From Paraburkholderia saeva (GTDB taxonomy: Bacteria > Pseudomonadota > Gammaproteobacteria > Burkholderiales > Burkholderiaceae), in NCBI RefSeq assembly GCF_907164555.1, contig NZ_CAJQZC010000005.1, positions 434,001-498,000 of the forward strand: DNA of 64,000 nucleotides, in the 5' to 3' direction. The first letter of the stretch is position 1. Every line of letters begins with the position of its first letter. The position numbers were made by a program, and so were the translations under genes. Of this stretch, positions 36,921-46,797 are shown one piece after another. The notes under the pieces are model-generated. The model did no database searches and had not been told where the DNA came from. It saw nothing but the letters and a program-made list of their open reading frames with translations.

Positions 36921-37958
36921 ATGCAACGCAGAACGTTCCTGAGCGGCTCGGCCGCACTGGCTGGCGCCGCGCTTGCCGGCACGCCGCTCGCCTTCGCGCA
37001 GGGCAAGCCGGAGACGACGAAAGTATCGATCGCCGTCGGCGGCAAGAACCTGTTCTACTACCTCCCGCTCACGATCGCGGAGCGCCGCAACTTCTTCAAG
37101 GACGAAGGCCTCGAGATCGAAATCTCCGATTTCGCCGGCGGCTCGCAGGCGTTGAAGGCTGCGGTCGGTGGCAGCGCGGATGTGGTTTCCGGTGCGTTCG
37201 AGCACACGCTGTTGCTGCAGGCGAGAAGCCAGATGTTCCGCGAATTCGTGTTGCAGGGTCGCGCGCCGCAGATCGTGCTCGCCGTCTCAAAGAAGGCGAT
37301 GCCCGACTACAGGACGATCGCCGATCTGAAGGGCAAGAAAATCGGCGTCACAGCGCCCGGTTCGTCGACGTCGATCATGGCGAGCTTCGTGCTCGCGAAA
37401 GCGGGGCTCACTGCGAAGGATGTCTCGTTCATCGGCGTGGGCGCGGGCGCGGGTGCGATCTCGGCGCTGCAATCCGGCCAGATCGACGCAATGGCCAATC
37501 TCGATCCGGTGATGACAAAGCTCGAACGCGCGGGCGACATCCGGGTAGTGTCGGATACGCGCACGCTCGCCGATACGCGCACGGTGTTCGGCGGCAACAT
37601 GCCGGCGGGCTGCCTGTACGCGTCGCAAAGCTTCATCACGAAGAATCCGAATACGACGCAGGCGCTGACCAACGCGATGGTGCGCGGGCTCAAATGGCTG
37701 CAGACGGCCACCGGCAGCGAGTTGATCAATACGGTGCCGGAGGGCTATCTGCTCGGCGACCGCGCGCTCTATCTCGACGCATGGCAGCACGTGAAGGAAG
37801 CGATGTCGCCGGACGGCCTGATGCCGGCCGACGGTCCCGCGACGTCGCTGAAAACGCTCCAGACGTTCGACGACACGATCAAGGGCAAGCCAATCGATCT
37901 GTCGAAAACGTGGACGAACGACTTCGTCAAGAAAGCGTTGGCGAACGTCAAGGCCTGA
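36921..37958 (+). CDS. ABC transporter substrate-binding protein (SsuA/TauA/NMT1-like)
   Basis: 345 residues with an N-terminal export signal containing RRTFLSGSAALAGAAL (a twin-arginine-like start) and cleavage near AFA-QG. The body is an NMT1/SsuA-type binding protein: YYLPLTIAERRNFFKDEGLE, KAAVGGSADVVSGAFEH, LKGKKIGVTAPGSSTS and ALQSGQIDAMANLDP. Family ligands are sulfonates, nitrate, taurine or pyrimidine-like compounds. Start at 36921 (MQRRTFL) has a CGGAGA purine run upstream. First gene of the SBP-ATPase-permease importer. Confidence 0.88.
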   Translation: MQRRTFLSGSAALAGAALAGTPLAFAQGKPETTKVSIAVGGKNLFYYLPLTIAERRNFFKDEGLEIEISDFAGGSQALKAAVGGSADVVSGAFEHTLLLQARSQMFREFVLQGRAPQIVLAVSKKAMPDYRTIADLKGKKIGVTAPGSSTSIMASFVLAKAGLTAKDVSFIGVGAGAGAISALQSGQIDAMANLDPVMTKLERAGDIRVVSDTRTLADTRTVFGGNMPAGCLYASQSFITKNPNTTQALTNAMVRGLKWLQTATGSELINTVPEGYLLGDRALYLDAWQHVKEAMSPDGLMPADGPATSLKTLQTFDDTIKGKPIDLSKTWTNDFVKKALANVKA

Positions 37959-38048
37959 ACGCCATTTCGCGTATGACGGGCCCCGGTGGCCGTTTCACGG
38001 CCCGTCACGCACACGAATTCCACCGCATCCGGAGAAGCGAGCCGAACG

Positions 38049-38861
38049 ATGACCGTTCCTGCACTGGCGCTCGACAACATCACTTGCACATTCGCGTCGC
38101 GCAACGACCGCACGCAACGCTATACGGCCGTCAAGGACACGACGCTTCACATCGCGCCGGGCGAATTCGTGTCGGTCGTGGGTCCGACGGGTTGCGGCAA
38201 GTCGACGTTGCTGAACGTCGGCGCCGGACTGCTCGAACCCTCGTCGGGTAAGGTGACCGTATTTGGCGAGACGCTGACGGGCATCAACCGGCGCGCCGGC
38301 TACATGTTCCAGGCCGATGCGCTCATGCCGTGGCGCTCCGCGATCGATAACGTGATGGCTGGCCTCACGTTCCACAACGTGCCGCGCGACGAAGCCCGCC
38401 GGCGCGCTGACGAATGGCTGAAGCGCGTGGGCCTCGGCGGCTTCGGCGACCGGTATCCGCATCAACTGTCGGGCGGCATGCGAAAGCGCGTCGCGATGGC
38501 GCAGACGCTGATTCTCGATCCTGACATCATCCTCATGGACGAGCCGTTTTCCGCGCTGGATATCCAGACGCGTCAGCTGATGGAAAACGAACTGCTCGAC
38601 CTGTGGGCCGCGAAACGCAAGGCGGTGCTCTTCATCACGCACGATCTTGACGAAGCGATCGCGATGTCGGACCGCGTCGTCGTGCTGTCGGCGGGGCCGG
38701 GCACGCGTCCGATCGGCGAATTCAAAATCGATCTGCCGCGCCCGCGCGATGTGGCCGAGATCCGCTCGCATCCGCGCTTCGTCGAACTGCATGCGCAGAT
38801 CTGGAGCGTGCTGCGCGACGAAGTGCTCAAGGGCTACCAGCAGCAACTGACGGCCGCGTGA
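38049..38861 (+). CDS. ABC transporter ATP-binding protein (SsuB/TauB-like)
   Basis: 270-residue ATPase: Walker A GPTGCGKST (45-53), Q-loop MFQADALMPW, signature LSGGMRKR (140-147), Walker B IILMDEPFSALD and H-loop FITHDLDEA. The pattern matches nitrate/sulfonate/taurine importers. The chosen ATG at 38049 removes a 21-codon extension with no similarity. It lies between the binding protein and the permease. Confidence 0.9.
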   Translation: MTVPALALDNITCTFASRNDRTQRYTAVKDTTLHIAPGEFVSVVGPTGCGKSTLLNVGAGLLEPSSGKVTVFGETLTGINRRAGYMFQADALMPWRSAIDNVMAGLTFHNVPRDEARRRADEWLKRVGLGGFGDRYPHQLSGGMRKRVAMAQTLILDPDIILMDEPFSALDIQTRQLMENELLDLWAAKRKAVLFITHDLDEAIAMSDRVVVLSAGPGTRPIGEFKIDLPRPRDVAEIRSHPRFVELHAQIWSVLRDEVLKGYQQQLTAA

Positions 38862-38901
38862 GCGCGGCCTTCCACCAACGGTCAACAAGGTGACGAAAGA
38901 C

Positions 38902-39726
38902 ATGTGGAAGCGTGTGCGCCCGAATCGCGCCAATCTGGTGATCTGGCAGTGGATGCTGCTCGTGCTGAGCTTTCTGCTGTGGTACGTGCTGACGAGCCCG
39001 ACGCTGTTGCCCGCGTTCTATTTCGACGATGCGAACAAGGCGGCGTTCTTCTTCGGCGAACCGCAGAAAGTGCTCGTGCGCATCTGGGAATGGTTCTCGG
39101 GCGGCGAAATCTATTTGCATCTGTGGATTACGTTGATCGAAACAGTGCTTGCGTTCGCGATCGGCACGATCTCTGGCCTCGGCATCGGCCTGTGGCTCGC
39201 GCTCTCGCCGATGGCGAGCGCGTTATTCGATCCGTATATCAAGGCCGCGAACTCGATGCCGCGTGTGATTCTCGCGCCGATTTTCGGCGTGTGGTTCGGG
39301 CTCGGCATCTGGTCGAAGGTCGCGCTGGGCGTGACGCTCGTATTCTTCATCGTGTTCTTCAACGTCTATCAGGGCGTGAAGGAAGTCAGCCCCGTTGTGC
39401 TCGCCAACGCGCGCATGCTCGGCGCGAACCGCAAGCAGTTGTTGCGCAACGTCTATCTGCCAAGCGCGATGAGCTGGGTGTTCTCGAGCCTGCATACGTC
39501 GGTGGGGCTCGCGTTCGTCGGCTCGGTGGTCGGCGAATATCTGGGCTCGGCGCGTGGCGTCGGTTATCTGATCCTGCAGGCTGAGGGCACGTTCGATATC
39601 AATACCGTGTTCGCGGGCATCCTCGTGCTGACCGCGTTTGCGCTGATCCTGGACGGCATCGTTGGTGTGGCGGAGCGTCGTTTGATGAAGTGGCAGCCCC
39701 AGAATGGCGAAACCGGGAAGCTGTAA
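38902..39726 (+). CDS. ABC transporter permease (SsuC/TauC-like)
   Basis: 274-residue inner membrane protein (278 if an upstream GTG at 38890 is used) with about 6 helices and the coupling motif in the BPD_transp_1 domain: EVSPVVLANARMLGANRKQLL. The ATG at 38902 has AAGGTG about 11 nt upstream. The N-terminal periplasmic loop (about residues 40-60) is longer than in many SsuC proteins. With the two preceding genes it forms a complete importer followed by a strong terminator. Confidence 0.88.
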   Translation: MWKRVRPNRANLVIWQWMLLVLSFLLWYVLTSPTLLPAFYFDDANKAAFFFGEPQKVLVRIWEWFSGGEIYLHLWITLIETVLAFAIGTISGLGIGLWLALSPMASALFDPYIKAANSMPRVILAPIFGVWFGLGIWSKVALGVTLVFFIVFFNVYQGVKEVSPVVLANARMLGANRKQLLRNVYLPSAMSWVFSSLHTSVGLAFVGSVVGEYLGSARGVGYLILQAEGTFDINTVFAGILVLTAFALILDGIVGVAERRLMKWQPQNGETGKL

Positions 39727-39757
39727 AAAAGACCTGGGAGAAAGCAGGTCAGCAAAC

Positions 39758-39801
39758 GAAAAAGCGGCACGCGATGCGCATCCATCGCGCGCCGCTTTTC
39801 G
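39758..39801. terminator. Bidirectional intrinsic terminator, ABC permease / quinone oxidoreductase
   Basis: AAAAGCGGC (39760-39768) pairs with GCCGCTTTT (39791-39799), with a further inner CGCGATG/CATCGCG stem, loop CGCATC. It separates two convergent genes. Confidence 0.9.
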
Positions 39802-39836
39802 TTGCGGCTCTGGAGCGTCGCAAATAACGCAGCGCT

Positions 39837-40811
39837 TCAGGGTGTGATGACGATCTTGCCGATCACGCGCCGTTCCGCCATGTCGCGCAACGCACGCGGC
39901 GTGTCTTCGAGCGCGTAGCGCGCCGAGATGTGCGGACGCAGCTTGCCCGCCTTCATCCAGCCGAGCATCTGCTCGAAGCCTGCAACGTTGTTCTGCGGCT
40001 CGCGACGCGCATAGTCACCCCAGAACACACCGACGATGCTCGCGCCTTTCAGCAGCGTCAGATTCAGCGGCAGCTTTGGAATCTCGCCGTTCGCGAAGCC
40101 GACCACCAGATAGCGGCCGCGCCAGCCGATGCTGCGAAAGGCGGGCTCCGAATAGATGCCGCCGACCGGGTCATAAATGACGTCTGGACCTTTGCCGTCG
40201 GTCAGCGCCTTGATCCGCTCGCGCAGATCCTCGCGGCTGTAGTTGATCGTCGCGTCCGCGCCGTGTTCGACACAGGTCGCGAGTTTTTCGTCCGTCGAAG
40301 CTGCCGCGATCACCCGCGCGCCGAGTGCCTTGCCGATCTCGACCGCGGCGAGGCCCACGCCGCCTGCGGCACCGAGCACGAGCATCGTCTCGCCGGCTTT
40401 CAGTTGCGCACGATCGACGACAGCATGATGCGACGTGCCATACGCCAGCGTGAACGCGGCGGCGACGGCGAAGTCGGCGTCGTCGGGCAGCGGCACGCAG
40501 GCGGACGCGGGCGCGACGGCCTGCTCGGCGAACGCGCCCGAGCCCGTGAATGCGACGACGCGCTGGCCCACCCTGAAATCGCGTACGCCGTCACCGACCG
40601 CGCGCACGACGCCCGCGGCTTCCGAGCCCGGCGTGAACGGCAGCGGCGGCTTCATCTGATACTTGTTCTCGATGATCAGCACGTCCGGAAAATTGACGCT
40701 GGCCGCCTTGACATCGATGACCACTTCGCCGGCCTTCGGTTCGAGATCGGAAAGCGTTTCGACGGTCAGCCTTTCCGGCGGACCATACTGATTGCAGCGA
40801 ATTGCGCGCAT
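39837..40811 (-). CDS. NADPH:quinone oxidoreductase family protein (zinc-free MDR)
   Basis: 324-residue alcohol-dehydrogenase-like reductase without zinc ligands. MRAIRCNQYGPPERL, ASVNFPDVLIIENKYQ, PFTPGSEAAGVV and the cofactor-binding LVLGAAGGVGLAAVEIGKAL are typical; the ending RALRDMAERRVIGKIVI is diagnostic for the QOR2-like group. It reduces quinones or enoyl compounds with NADPH. Start at 40811 chosen since the preceding 16 codons do not match the family. Confidence 0.88.
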   Translation of the reverse strand: MRAIRCNQYGPPERLTVETLSDLEPKAGEVVIDVKAASVNFPDVLIIENKYQMKPPLPFTPGSEAAGVVRAVGDGVRDFRVGQRVVAFTGSGAFAEQAVAPASACVPLPDDADFAVAAAFTLAYGTSHHAVVDRAQLKAGETMLVLGAAGGVGLAAVEIGKALGARVIAAASTDEKLATCVEHGADATINYSREDLRERIKALTDGKGPDVIYDPVGGIYSEPAFRSIGWRGRYLVVGFANGEIPKLPLNLTLLKGASIVGVFWGDYARREPQNNVAGFEQMLGWMKAGKLRPHISARYALEDTPRALRDMAERRVIGKIVITP

Positions 40812-40994
40812 CGTGTCTCCTTCATGATTGATCGGCGTGAACGATCGAGTGTAAAGCAATCCGTACGACCGTGCTATTCATGTCGGGCCGCGCTGAGCAT
40901 CGCGTGTGGGCCTGGGAGCGGTCGAGCAGCGGGCCAGAAAGGCGAGACCTTACGGTGAGACCGTAACGCATGTTTAATCGCCATGTTCCTCGGT

Positions 40995-41006
40995 TACAAT
41001 CGCCGC
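40995..41006 (+). promoter_or_regulatory. -10 element immediately upstream of surE
   Basis: TACAAT (40995-41000) stands 6 nt before the surE ATG with no Shine-Dalgarno sequence, the same geometry as at dnaX. Confidence 0.4.
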
Positions 41007-41765
41007 ATGCGAATCCTGATCAGTAATGACGATGGTTATCTGGCACCCGGTCTCGCCGCGCTGCACGAAGCGCTGAAGCCGCTCGCCGATGTAACGGTGA
41101 TGGCACCCGAGCAGAACTGCAGCGGCGCGTCGAACTCGCTGACGCTGTCGCGGCCGCTCTCGGTGCTGCGCTCGTCGAATGGTTTCTATTACGTGAACGG
41201 CACGCCGACGGACTCCGTCCACATCGCGCTGACGGGCATGCTGGACCACACGCCGGACCTCGTCGTCTCGGGCATCAACAACGGCCAGAACATGGGCGAG
41301 GACACGCTCTATTCGGGCACCGTCGCCGCCGCTACCGAAGGCATCATGTTCGGCGTGCCGGCCATCGCATTCTCGCTCGTCGACAAGGACTGGGCGCATC
41401 TCGAAGACGCCGCACGCGTCGCCGCCGAAATCGTCGCGCATTATCTCGCGCATCCGCTGTCGGGGCACCCACTGCTCAACGTCAATATTCCGAATCTGTC
41501 TTACGACGCACTCGGTGACTGGCAGGTGACACGACTGGGCAAGCGCCATCCGTCGCAGCCGGTGATTCGCCAGACCAACCCGCGTGGCGAACCGATCTAC
41601 TGGATCGGGCCGTCGGGCAGCGCGCGCGATGCGAGCGAAGGCACCGATTTTCATGCTGTCGCGAACGGTCATGTGTCGATTACGCCGTTGCAACTCGATC
41701 TGACCCACACGCAGATGCTGCCCGCGGCGCGCGACTGGGCGCGCGCCGGGACGAGCGCTCAATGA
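41007..41765 (+). CDS. surE: 5'/3'-nucleotidase SurE
   Basis: 252-residue metal-dependent nucleotidase. [16 protein letters not shown] holds the metal Asp pair (D8, D9), followed by [26 protein letters not shown] and [20 protein letters not shown]. The ATG at 41007 is the family start; an upstream ATG in the same frame at 40983 overlaps the probable -10. It is translationally coupled to pcm through an ATGA overlap (41762-41765) and heads the surE-pcm-nlpD-rpoS run. Confidence 0.96.
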   Translation: MRILISNDDGYLAPGLAALHEALKPLADVTVMAPEQNCSGASNSLTLSRPLSVLRSSNGFYYVNGTPTDSVHIALTGMLDHTPDLVVSGINNGQNMGEDTLYSGTVAAATEGIMFGVPAIAFSLVDKDWAHLEDAARVAAEIVAHYLAHPLSGHPLLNVNIPNLSYDALGDWQVTRLGKRHPSQPVIRQTNPRGEPIYWIGPSGSARDASEGTDFHAVANGHVSITPLQLDLTHTQMLPAARDWARAGTSAQ

Positions 41766-42892
41766 CGAGCGAACGCGCAAAGCGCTTTCCGCTCGGCCTC
41801 GCCGATCTCGTGCGTGAACCACGCCGCGCTGAAGGCCGCGCAGGCGAGACGCGTGCGGTGGCGAGCGGCAAGCCGTCCGTCGCGAAGCCCGCCACAACGG
41901 CCGCGCTGAAACCAGCGGCGCTCAAGCCCGCGATCCTGAAGCCGGCGAACGCCACGCCCGCGACCGTCAAACCGTTGCACGCCCGACCGGCCCCACCGAT
42001 TGCCCGTCCAGCAGGCAGCAAGCCTGTCGTGGCCCAACCTGCGGCCGCGCAACCGGCGATCGTCAAACCGGTTGCCGTTAAAGCCGCTGCTGTCAAAACC
42101 GCCGCAGGCAAACCGTCGCCGGCCAAACCCGTGCCAGCGGCGACACCCGCTTTGAAACCGTCGCCGGCCAGACCGTCTCAGATAAGACCGGTCGCCACAC
42201 ACGCCGGACGCATGGCCGCACCAAACGTCGCGCTCAGCAGCGCGATGGCGCTGACATCGGAACGCGTTCGCGAGCGCATGGTCGAACGCCTGCGGGCGAA
42301 CGGCGTGACCGACCAGCGCGTGCTGAATGCGATGGCCGTCGTGCCGCGCCACATGTTCGTCGACCCGGGTCTCGCGACCCAGGCTTACGAAGATGCGGCA
42401 CTGCCGATCGGTCATCACCAGACGATCTCGAAGCCGTCAGTCGTTGCGCGCATGATCGAGCTGGCCGCGGCCGGCCGGCCGCTCGCGAATGTGCTCGAAA
42501 TCGGCACCGGCTGCGGCTATCAGGCAGCCGTGCTGAGCCAGGTCGCACGCGATGTCTATTCGATTGAACGTATCAAGCCGCTTTTCGAGCGGGCCAAGAC
42601 CAATCTGCGGCCGTTGCGCATTCCGAACATCCGTCTGCATTACGGCGACGGTCGCATTGGCCTGCCGGCGGTTGCGCCGTTCGATGCGATCGTGATCGCC
42701 GCCGCGGGCCTCGACGTGCCGCATGCGCTCCTCGAACAGCTGGCGATCGGCGGACGGCTCGTCGCGCCGGTCGGCTCGCAGGAAGGGCAGTCGCAGGTGC
42801 TGACGCTCGTCGAGCGCACGGGCCCCGCGCAGTGGCGCGAGTCGCGGCTTGATCGCGTTTTCTTTGTACCCTTAAAATCCGGAGTGATCTGA
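41762..42892 (+). CDS. pcm: Protein-L-isoaspartate O-methyltransferase with Lys/Pro/Ala repeat tail
   Basis: 376 residues; the usual enzyme is about 208-215. Residues 164-376 are the standard enzyme: [31 protein letters not shown] and the SAM motif [15 protein letters not shown] (about 244-258), which methylates isoaspartate in aged proteins. Residues 37-146 are a repeat of KPA, KPV and ARP units, strongly basic and Pro-rich, so disordered. An internal ATG at codon 162 could begin a normal-length enzyme, but the frame is open from the ATGA overlap with surE and GC-rich third positions suggest it is translated. Confidence 0.9.
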   Translation: MTSERAKRFPLGLADLVREPRRAEGRAGETRAVASGKPSVAKPATTAALKPAALKPAILKPANATPATVKPLHARPAPPIARPAGSKPVVAQPAAAQPAIVKPVAVKAAAVKTAAGKPSPAKPVPAATPALKPSPARPSQIRPVATHAGRMAAPNVALSSAMALTSERVRERMVERLRANGVTDQRVLNAMAVVPRHMFVDPGLATQAYEDAALPIGHHQTISKPSVVARMIELAAAGRPLANVLEIGTGCGYQAAVLSQVARDVYSIERIKPLFERAKTNLRPLRIPNIRLHYGDGRIGLPAVAPFDAIVIAAAGLDVPHALLEQLAIGGRLVAPVGSQEGQSQVLTLVERTGPAQWRESRLDRVFFVPLKSGVI

Positions 42893-42897
42893 AACCG

Positions 42898-43863
42898 ATG
42901 AGTATGTTGCGCGCGATGCAAACAACCAGCCTGAACGACTCGACCGTCATGACCGTAGCCCGGCGTAGTGCGTGCGTAGTCGCGCTCTCCCTGTTGACGG
43001 CCTGCGCGACGCGCTTTGACGCCGCGCCCGTCGTCGACCGCTCGGGTACGGGCGCGATCGGCACGCAGGCCGGCACCTCGGCGACGCAGCCGGCCGTGCC
43101 GCTCGGGCCGCCCCCTCCGGGTTACTACCGTGTGAAGCCGGGCGATACGCTGTACCGGATCGCGCTCGAAAACGGCCAGAACTATCGCGACATCGCGACC
43201 TGGAACAACCTGACGAACCCGAACCAGATCGAAGTCGACCAGTTGCTGCGCGTGGCGCCTCCGGGTGCCAACGTCGGCGCGCAGACACCGGGCGTTGCCA
43301 CCGCGCCGATCGGCGGTGGCGGCGTGCAGGCCGCGCCGCTTGCCGGCAGCCCGGCACCCGGCGCCGTGGGTGCCGCCGGCGTCACAACGGGTGTTACTGC
43401 GGCGCCGCCGGTCTACGGTTCCGGCCTGACCGCGACGACTCCGCCCGTCGCCACGCCGCAGGCACCCGCAAGCGACGCCAATGCGGCCGCGAACGGCAAC
43501 GTCGCATTTGCGTGGCCGGTACGCGGCCCGATCCTCGGCACCTTCGACGATTCGAAGAACAAAGGCGTGAATATTGGTGGTGCGGCGGGCGACCCGGTGA
43601 AGGCTTCGGCGGATGGACGTGTCGTTTATGCTGGAAATGGGCTGCGCGGATACGGCAATCTCATTATCATCAAACATGACGCGACTTATCTCACCGCATA
43701 TGCACATAACCGTGCTTTGATGGTAAAAGAGGGTGACGCTGTAACCCGGGGGCAAAAGATCGCCGAAATGGGTAACAGCGATTCGGACCGCGTGATGTTG
43801 CATTTCGAAGTTCGCCGGCAGGGCAAGCCTGTCGACCCACTGAAGTATTTGCCGCCGCAATAA
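42898..43863 (+). CDS. nlpD: NlpD-like lipoprotein, LysM plus LytM (amidase activator)
   Basis: 321 residues. A lipoprotein signal with lipobox LLTAC, then a LysM domain ([21 protein letters not shown]), a Gly/Ala/Pro linker, and a C-terminal M23/LytM domain ([19 protein letters not shown], then [19 protein letters not shown]). Zinc ligands of active LytM are replaced: the expected H-x3-D is N-I-G-G and the second HxH is M-L-H, so it should activate amidases rather than cut peptidoglycan, as in E. coli NlpD. It starts 5 bp after pcm. In E. coli the main rpoS promoter is inside nlpD. Confidence 0.92.
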   Translation: MSMLRAMQTTSLNDSTVMTVARRSACVVALSLLTACATRFDAAPVVDRSGTGAIGTQAGTSATQPAVPLGPPPPGYYRVKPGDTLYRIALENGQNYRDIATWNNLTNPNQIEVDQLLRVAPPGANVGAQTPGVATAPIGGGGVQAAPLAGSPAPGAVGAAGVTTGVTAAPPVYGSGLTATTPPVATPQAPASDANAAANGNVAFAWPVRGPILGTFDDSKNKGVNIGGAAGDPVKASADGRVVYAGNGLRGYGNLIIIKHDATYLTAYAHNRALMVKEGDAVTRGQKIAEMGNSDSDRVMLHFEVRRQGKPVDPLKYLPPQ

Positions 43864-43874
43864 GCGATACGACC

Positions 43875-44966
43875 ATGCCGAAATCGAAGCGCCGCCCGCT
43901 GCAAGCCGGAACCGAGACAGTCAGCCGTGCCACGTCTGTTTCAGTGGACGACGGCGGTGCTGTGAACGACGACGACAGCGTGGACGAAATCGACAATGCC
44001 GCCGAGCTTGACGAGCGTCAGGCCGGCGCGGAAGAGGGCGCTGATGCGCGCGATGGCGCAAACGATTCCGCTCCCGATGCGGACGATTTTCGCGCGCTAC
44101 TGCAGGCGGAACTCACCGCCGACACGATCCAGCATTACCTGAACCGCATCAGCGTCAAGCCGCTTTTGACCGTCGAGGAAGAGCAGCGTTACTCGCGGCT
44201 CGCCAAGGCCGGCGAGTTCGAGGCGCGGCAGGTGATGATCGAGCGCAATCTGCGGCTCGTCGTCAGTATCGCCAAGGGTTATCTGAATCGCGGCGTGCCG
44301 CTGCTCGATCTGATCGAGGAAGGCAACCTCGGCCTCATGCATGCGATCGAGAAGTTCGATCCCACGCGCGGCTTCCGCTTCTCGACGTATGCCACCTGGT
44401 GGATCCGCCAGAGCATCGAGCGCGCGATCATGAATCAGGCACGCACGGTGCGTCTGCCGGTGCATGTGATCCGCGAGCTCAATCAGGTGCTCCGTGCGAA
44501 GCGCCATCTGGAAAAGAATTCGATGAACGCCGGCCCGGCGGCCGACCGCCGCGACGCCAGCATCGACGATATCGCCTATCTGACCGGCAAAACCACCGAC
44601 GAAGTCACCGACATCCTCGCGCTGAACGAGCACACGGCTTCGCTCGATGCGCCGCTCGATCTCGACCCGGCGAGCAGCCTGCTCGACCTGTTATCGGACG
44701 ACCAGAGCCAGTCGCCGGATGCCGAAGTCCAGCACCGCGAGCTCGAAACGCTGACACGCGCCTGGCTCGCACGGCTATCTGACAAGCATCGTCATGTGAT
44801 CGAGCGCCGGTTTGGCCTGAATCACATCGAGCCGGCCACACTCGAAGAACTCGCCGACGAAATGGGCCTGACGCGGGAGCGTGTACGCCAGATCCAGCAG
44901 GAGGCGCTGGTGCGCCTGAAGCGGTTCTTCGCCTCTAACGGTGTGCGCAAGGACGCCGTTCTGTAA
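43875..44966 (+). CDS. rpoS: RNA polymerase sigma factor RpoS
   Basis: 363-residue sigma-70 family factor for stationary phase and stress. Acidic N-terminal region, region 1.2 ([20 protein letters not shown]), region 2 with [19 protein letters not shown] and [20 protein letters not shown], region 3, and region 4 with [19 protein letters not shown]. Residues 20-70 are an unusually acidic Asp/Glu tract. It starts 11 bp after nlpD. Confidence 0.96.
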   Translation: MPKSKRRPLQAGTETVSRATSVSVDDGGAVNDDDSVDEIDNAAELDERQAGAEEGADARDGANDSAPDADDFRALLQAELTADTIQHYLNRISVKPLLTVEEEQRYSRLAKAGEFEARQVMIERNLRLVVSIAKGYLNRGVPLLDLIEEGNLGLMHAIEKFDPTRGFRFSTYATWWIRQSIERAIMNQARTVRLPVHVIRELNQVLRAKRHLEKNSMNAGPAADRRDASIDDIAYLTGKTTDEVTDILALNEHTASLDAPLDLDPASSLLDLLSDDQSQSPDAEVQHRELETLTRAWLARLSDKHRHVIERRFGLNHIEPATLEELADEMGLTRERVRQIQQEALVRLKRFFASNGVRKDAVL

Positions 44967-44969
44967 CTG

Positions 44970-45743
44970 ATGACACCTATTCTTGTTTTCGACATCGAGA
45001 CGATTCCCGATGTCGCCGGTATTCGCCGTCTCGAAGCACTCCCCGCCACACTGACCGACGACGAAGTCGCCGAACACGCCTTTGCCGCACGTCGCGAGAA
45101 GACGGGGAGCGATTTTCTCCCACATCATCTGCAGCGCATCGCGGCAATTTCGTGTGTGTTTCGTGACAACGCGGGCTTTCGCGTGCGCTCGCTCGGCACG
45201 CTAGCAGACGGCGAGGCGGCGCTGATCCAGTCGTTCTACCGCGTGATCGAGAAGTACACGCCGCAACTCGTGTCGTGGAACGGCGGCGGCTTCGATCTGC
45301 CGGTGCTCAACTACCGGGCGCTCGTGAACGGCATTCCGGCATCGCGTTTCTGGGATCTCGGCGAGGACGACCGCGATTTCAAGTGGAACAACTACATCAG
45401 CCGCTATCACGCGCGTCACACCGACCTGATGGACGTGCTCGCGATGTATCAGGCGCGCGCGAACGCGCCGCTCGACGCGCTTGCGAAGATGTGCGGCTTT
45501 CCGGGCAAACTCGGCATGGACGGTGGTCAGGTGTGGCACGCGTTCCAGCAGGGCCGTATCGAGGAAATTCGCAACTACTGCGAGACGGACGTGGTAAACA
45601 CGTACCTGCTGTATTGCCGCTTCCAGTTGCTGCGCGGCGGTTTTTCGGCGGCGGAATACGAGGACGAAATACTTCTCGTCAAGAATGCGCTCGCCGAAGA
45701 GCCTGCGGCGCATTGGGCCGAGTATCTCGCGGCGTTTGGTTAA
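44970..45743 (+). CDS. 3'-5' exonuclease, PolB-like DEDD family
   Basis: 257 residues. DEDD motifs: FDIETIPD (Asp8, Glu10), VSWNGGGFDLPVLNYRAL and ETDVVNTYLLYCRF. This is the predicted PolB-like 3'-5' exonuclease family of bacteria, function not established but likely trimming of DNA or RNA 3' ends. The ATG is 3 bp after rpoS ends, so it may be co-transcribed with it. Confidence 0.9.
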   Translation: MTPILVFDIETIPDVAGIRRLEALPATLTDDEVAEHAFAARREKTGSDFLPHHLQRIAAISCVFRDNAGFRVRSLGTLADGEAALIQSFYRVIEKYTPQLVSWNGGGFDLPVLNYRALVNGIPASRFWDLGEDDRDFKWNNYISRYHARHTDLMDVLAMYQARANAPLDALAKMCGFPGKLGMDGGQVWHAFQQGRIEEIRNYCETDVVNTYLLYCRFQLLRGGFSAAEYEDEILLVKNALAEEPAAHWAEYLAAFG

Positions 45744-45841
45744 ACCAGTCTTGCCGGTTCTCTTGTTCGTATGCCGCAGCGCAGCGCTATGGCCGCTGCA
45801 CGTCGGTTTTCAGCTTGCACCGGCCGCGCACAGGCTCTTCG

Positions 45842-46744
45842 CTAATCCAGCTCCAGCACAACCGGTTGGTGATCTGACGCGCGCGTCACGCCGTCGATTT
45901 CGCAACGGCGTAGCCGGTCGCGCAGATCTTCGGTCGCGAAGATGAAATCACAGGTCAGCGAGCCGTTCTTCCATTGCACCGTGTCATAGACGCCCGCCGT
46001 CGGCGGCGGCGTCGCGCCGGGATGAAGCGTCGTCCAGCAATCGATGAAAGCGGGGCTGCCTGCCAGCGGTGCCAGCATGCGCTGATACGCGTCACTTCCG
46101 TACGCGCTGTTGAAGTCGCCGCATACGAGCGCGCTGACGGGGCGGCCTGTCGCGTTGAACGGGCCGATGGCGTCTTCGGCGGGCGCGGGATGTTCCGCAT
46201 GATCGACGGCCTCCCGCTGAAGCCGGCGCAGTGCGTCGACCTGCGCGAGCCGTTGCGTCAGCGAATAAAACTCCAGATGCGTCACCAGCACGCGCAGCGC
46301 GCCGCCAGGCGCCTCAAGCACGGCTTCGAGCGCGACACGCTGCATCGACGGCGCCGCCGGATCGGCCGGCCACGGCAAAGTGTGCCGGATGACGCGCTGG
46401 ACCGGCAGGCGCGTCACCAGTGCATTGCCGAACTGGCGGCGCAGCGGCGCGCCGGGCTGGCTCATGGTGCCCGAGGCGCCCGAGGCAATTGACGGCCCGG
46501 ACGCGGCCGCCGGCAAATCCGCGCCGATGGCATCCAGCACCGTGTAGCCGGGCAACAGACGCGCCAGTTCGGCAAACTGATCGTCACCCGGATGGCCGGC
46601 CAGCGCGCTCAGGCCGCGGGTGACTTCCTGCATGCACAGCACGTCGAAATCGGCGAGGCGCCGTGCCTCGTCGAGCGTATACGCGAGATCTACCACGCCG
46701 TCCGCGCTGCGTCCCCACTGCACGTTCCAGCTGATCAGTCGCAT
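45842..46744 (-). CDS. Endonuclease/exonuclease/phosphatase (EEP) family protein
   Basis: 300-residue protein with the EEP fold: SWNVQWG at the N terminus, LCMQEV (metal Glu), [22 protein letters not shown] (Asp-Asn pair) and a final [10 protein letters not shown] (Asp-His). Family members cut DNA, phosphoinositides or sphingomyelin; no signal peptide is seen. ATG at 46744 is preferred to a TTG six bases earlier. It converges with the exonuclease gene and diverges from rlmD. Confidence 0.88.
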   Translation of the reverse strand: MRLISWNVQWGRSADGVVDLAYTLDEARRLADFDVLCMQEVTRGLSALAGHPGDDQFAELARLLPGYTVLDAIGADLPAAASGPSIASGASGTMSQPGAPLRRQFGNALVTRLPVQRVIRHTLPWPADPAAPSMQRVALEAVLEAPGGALRVLVTHLEFYSLTQRLAQVDALRRLQREAVDHAEHPAPAEDAIGPFNATGRPVSALVCGDFNSAYGSDAYQRMLAPLAGSPAFIDCWTTLHPGATPPPTAGVYDTVQWKNGSLTCDFIFATEDLRDRLRRCEIDGVTRASDHQPVVLELD

Positions 46745-46776
46745 GGTCAAATCTCCGGTGCCGGTTGCGCTTCGTC

Positions 46777-46782
46777 TACAAT
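46777..46782 (+). promoter_or_regulatory. -10 element of rlmD
   Basis: TACAAT 15 nt before the rlmD ATG; with a start near 46789 the leader would be only about 9 nt, without a Shine-Dalgarno sequence. Confidence 0.4.
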
Positions 46783-46797
46783 CTCGCCTTTCCCCAC

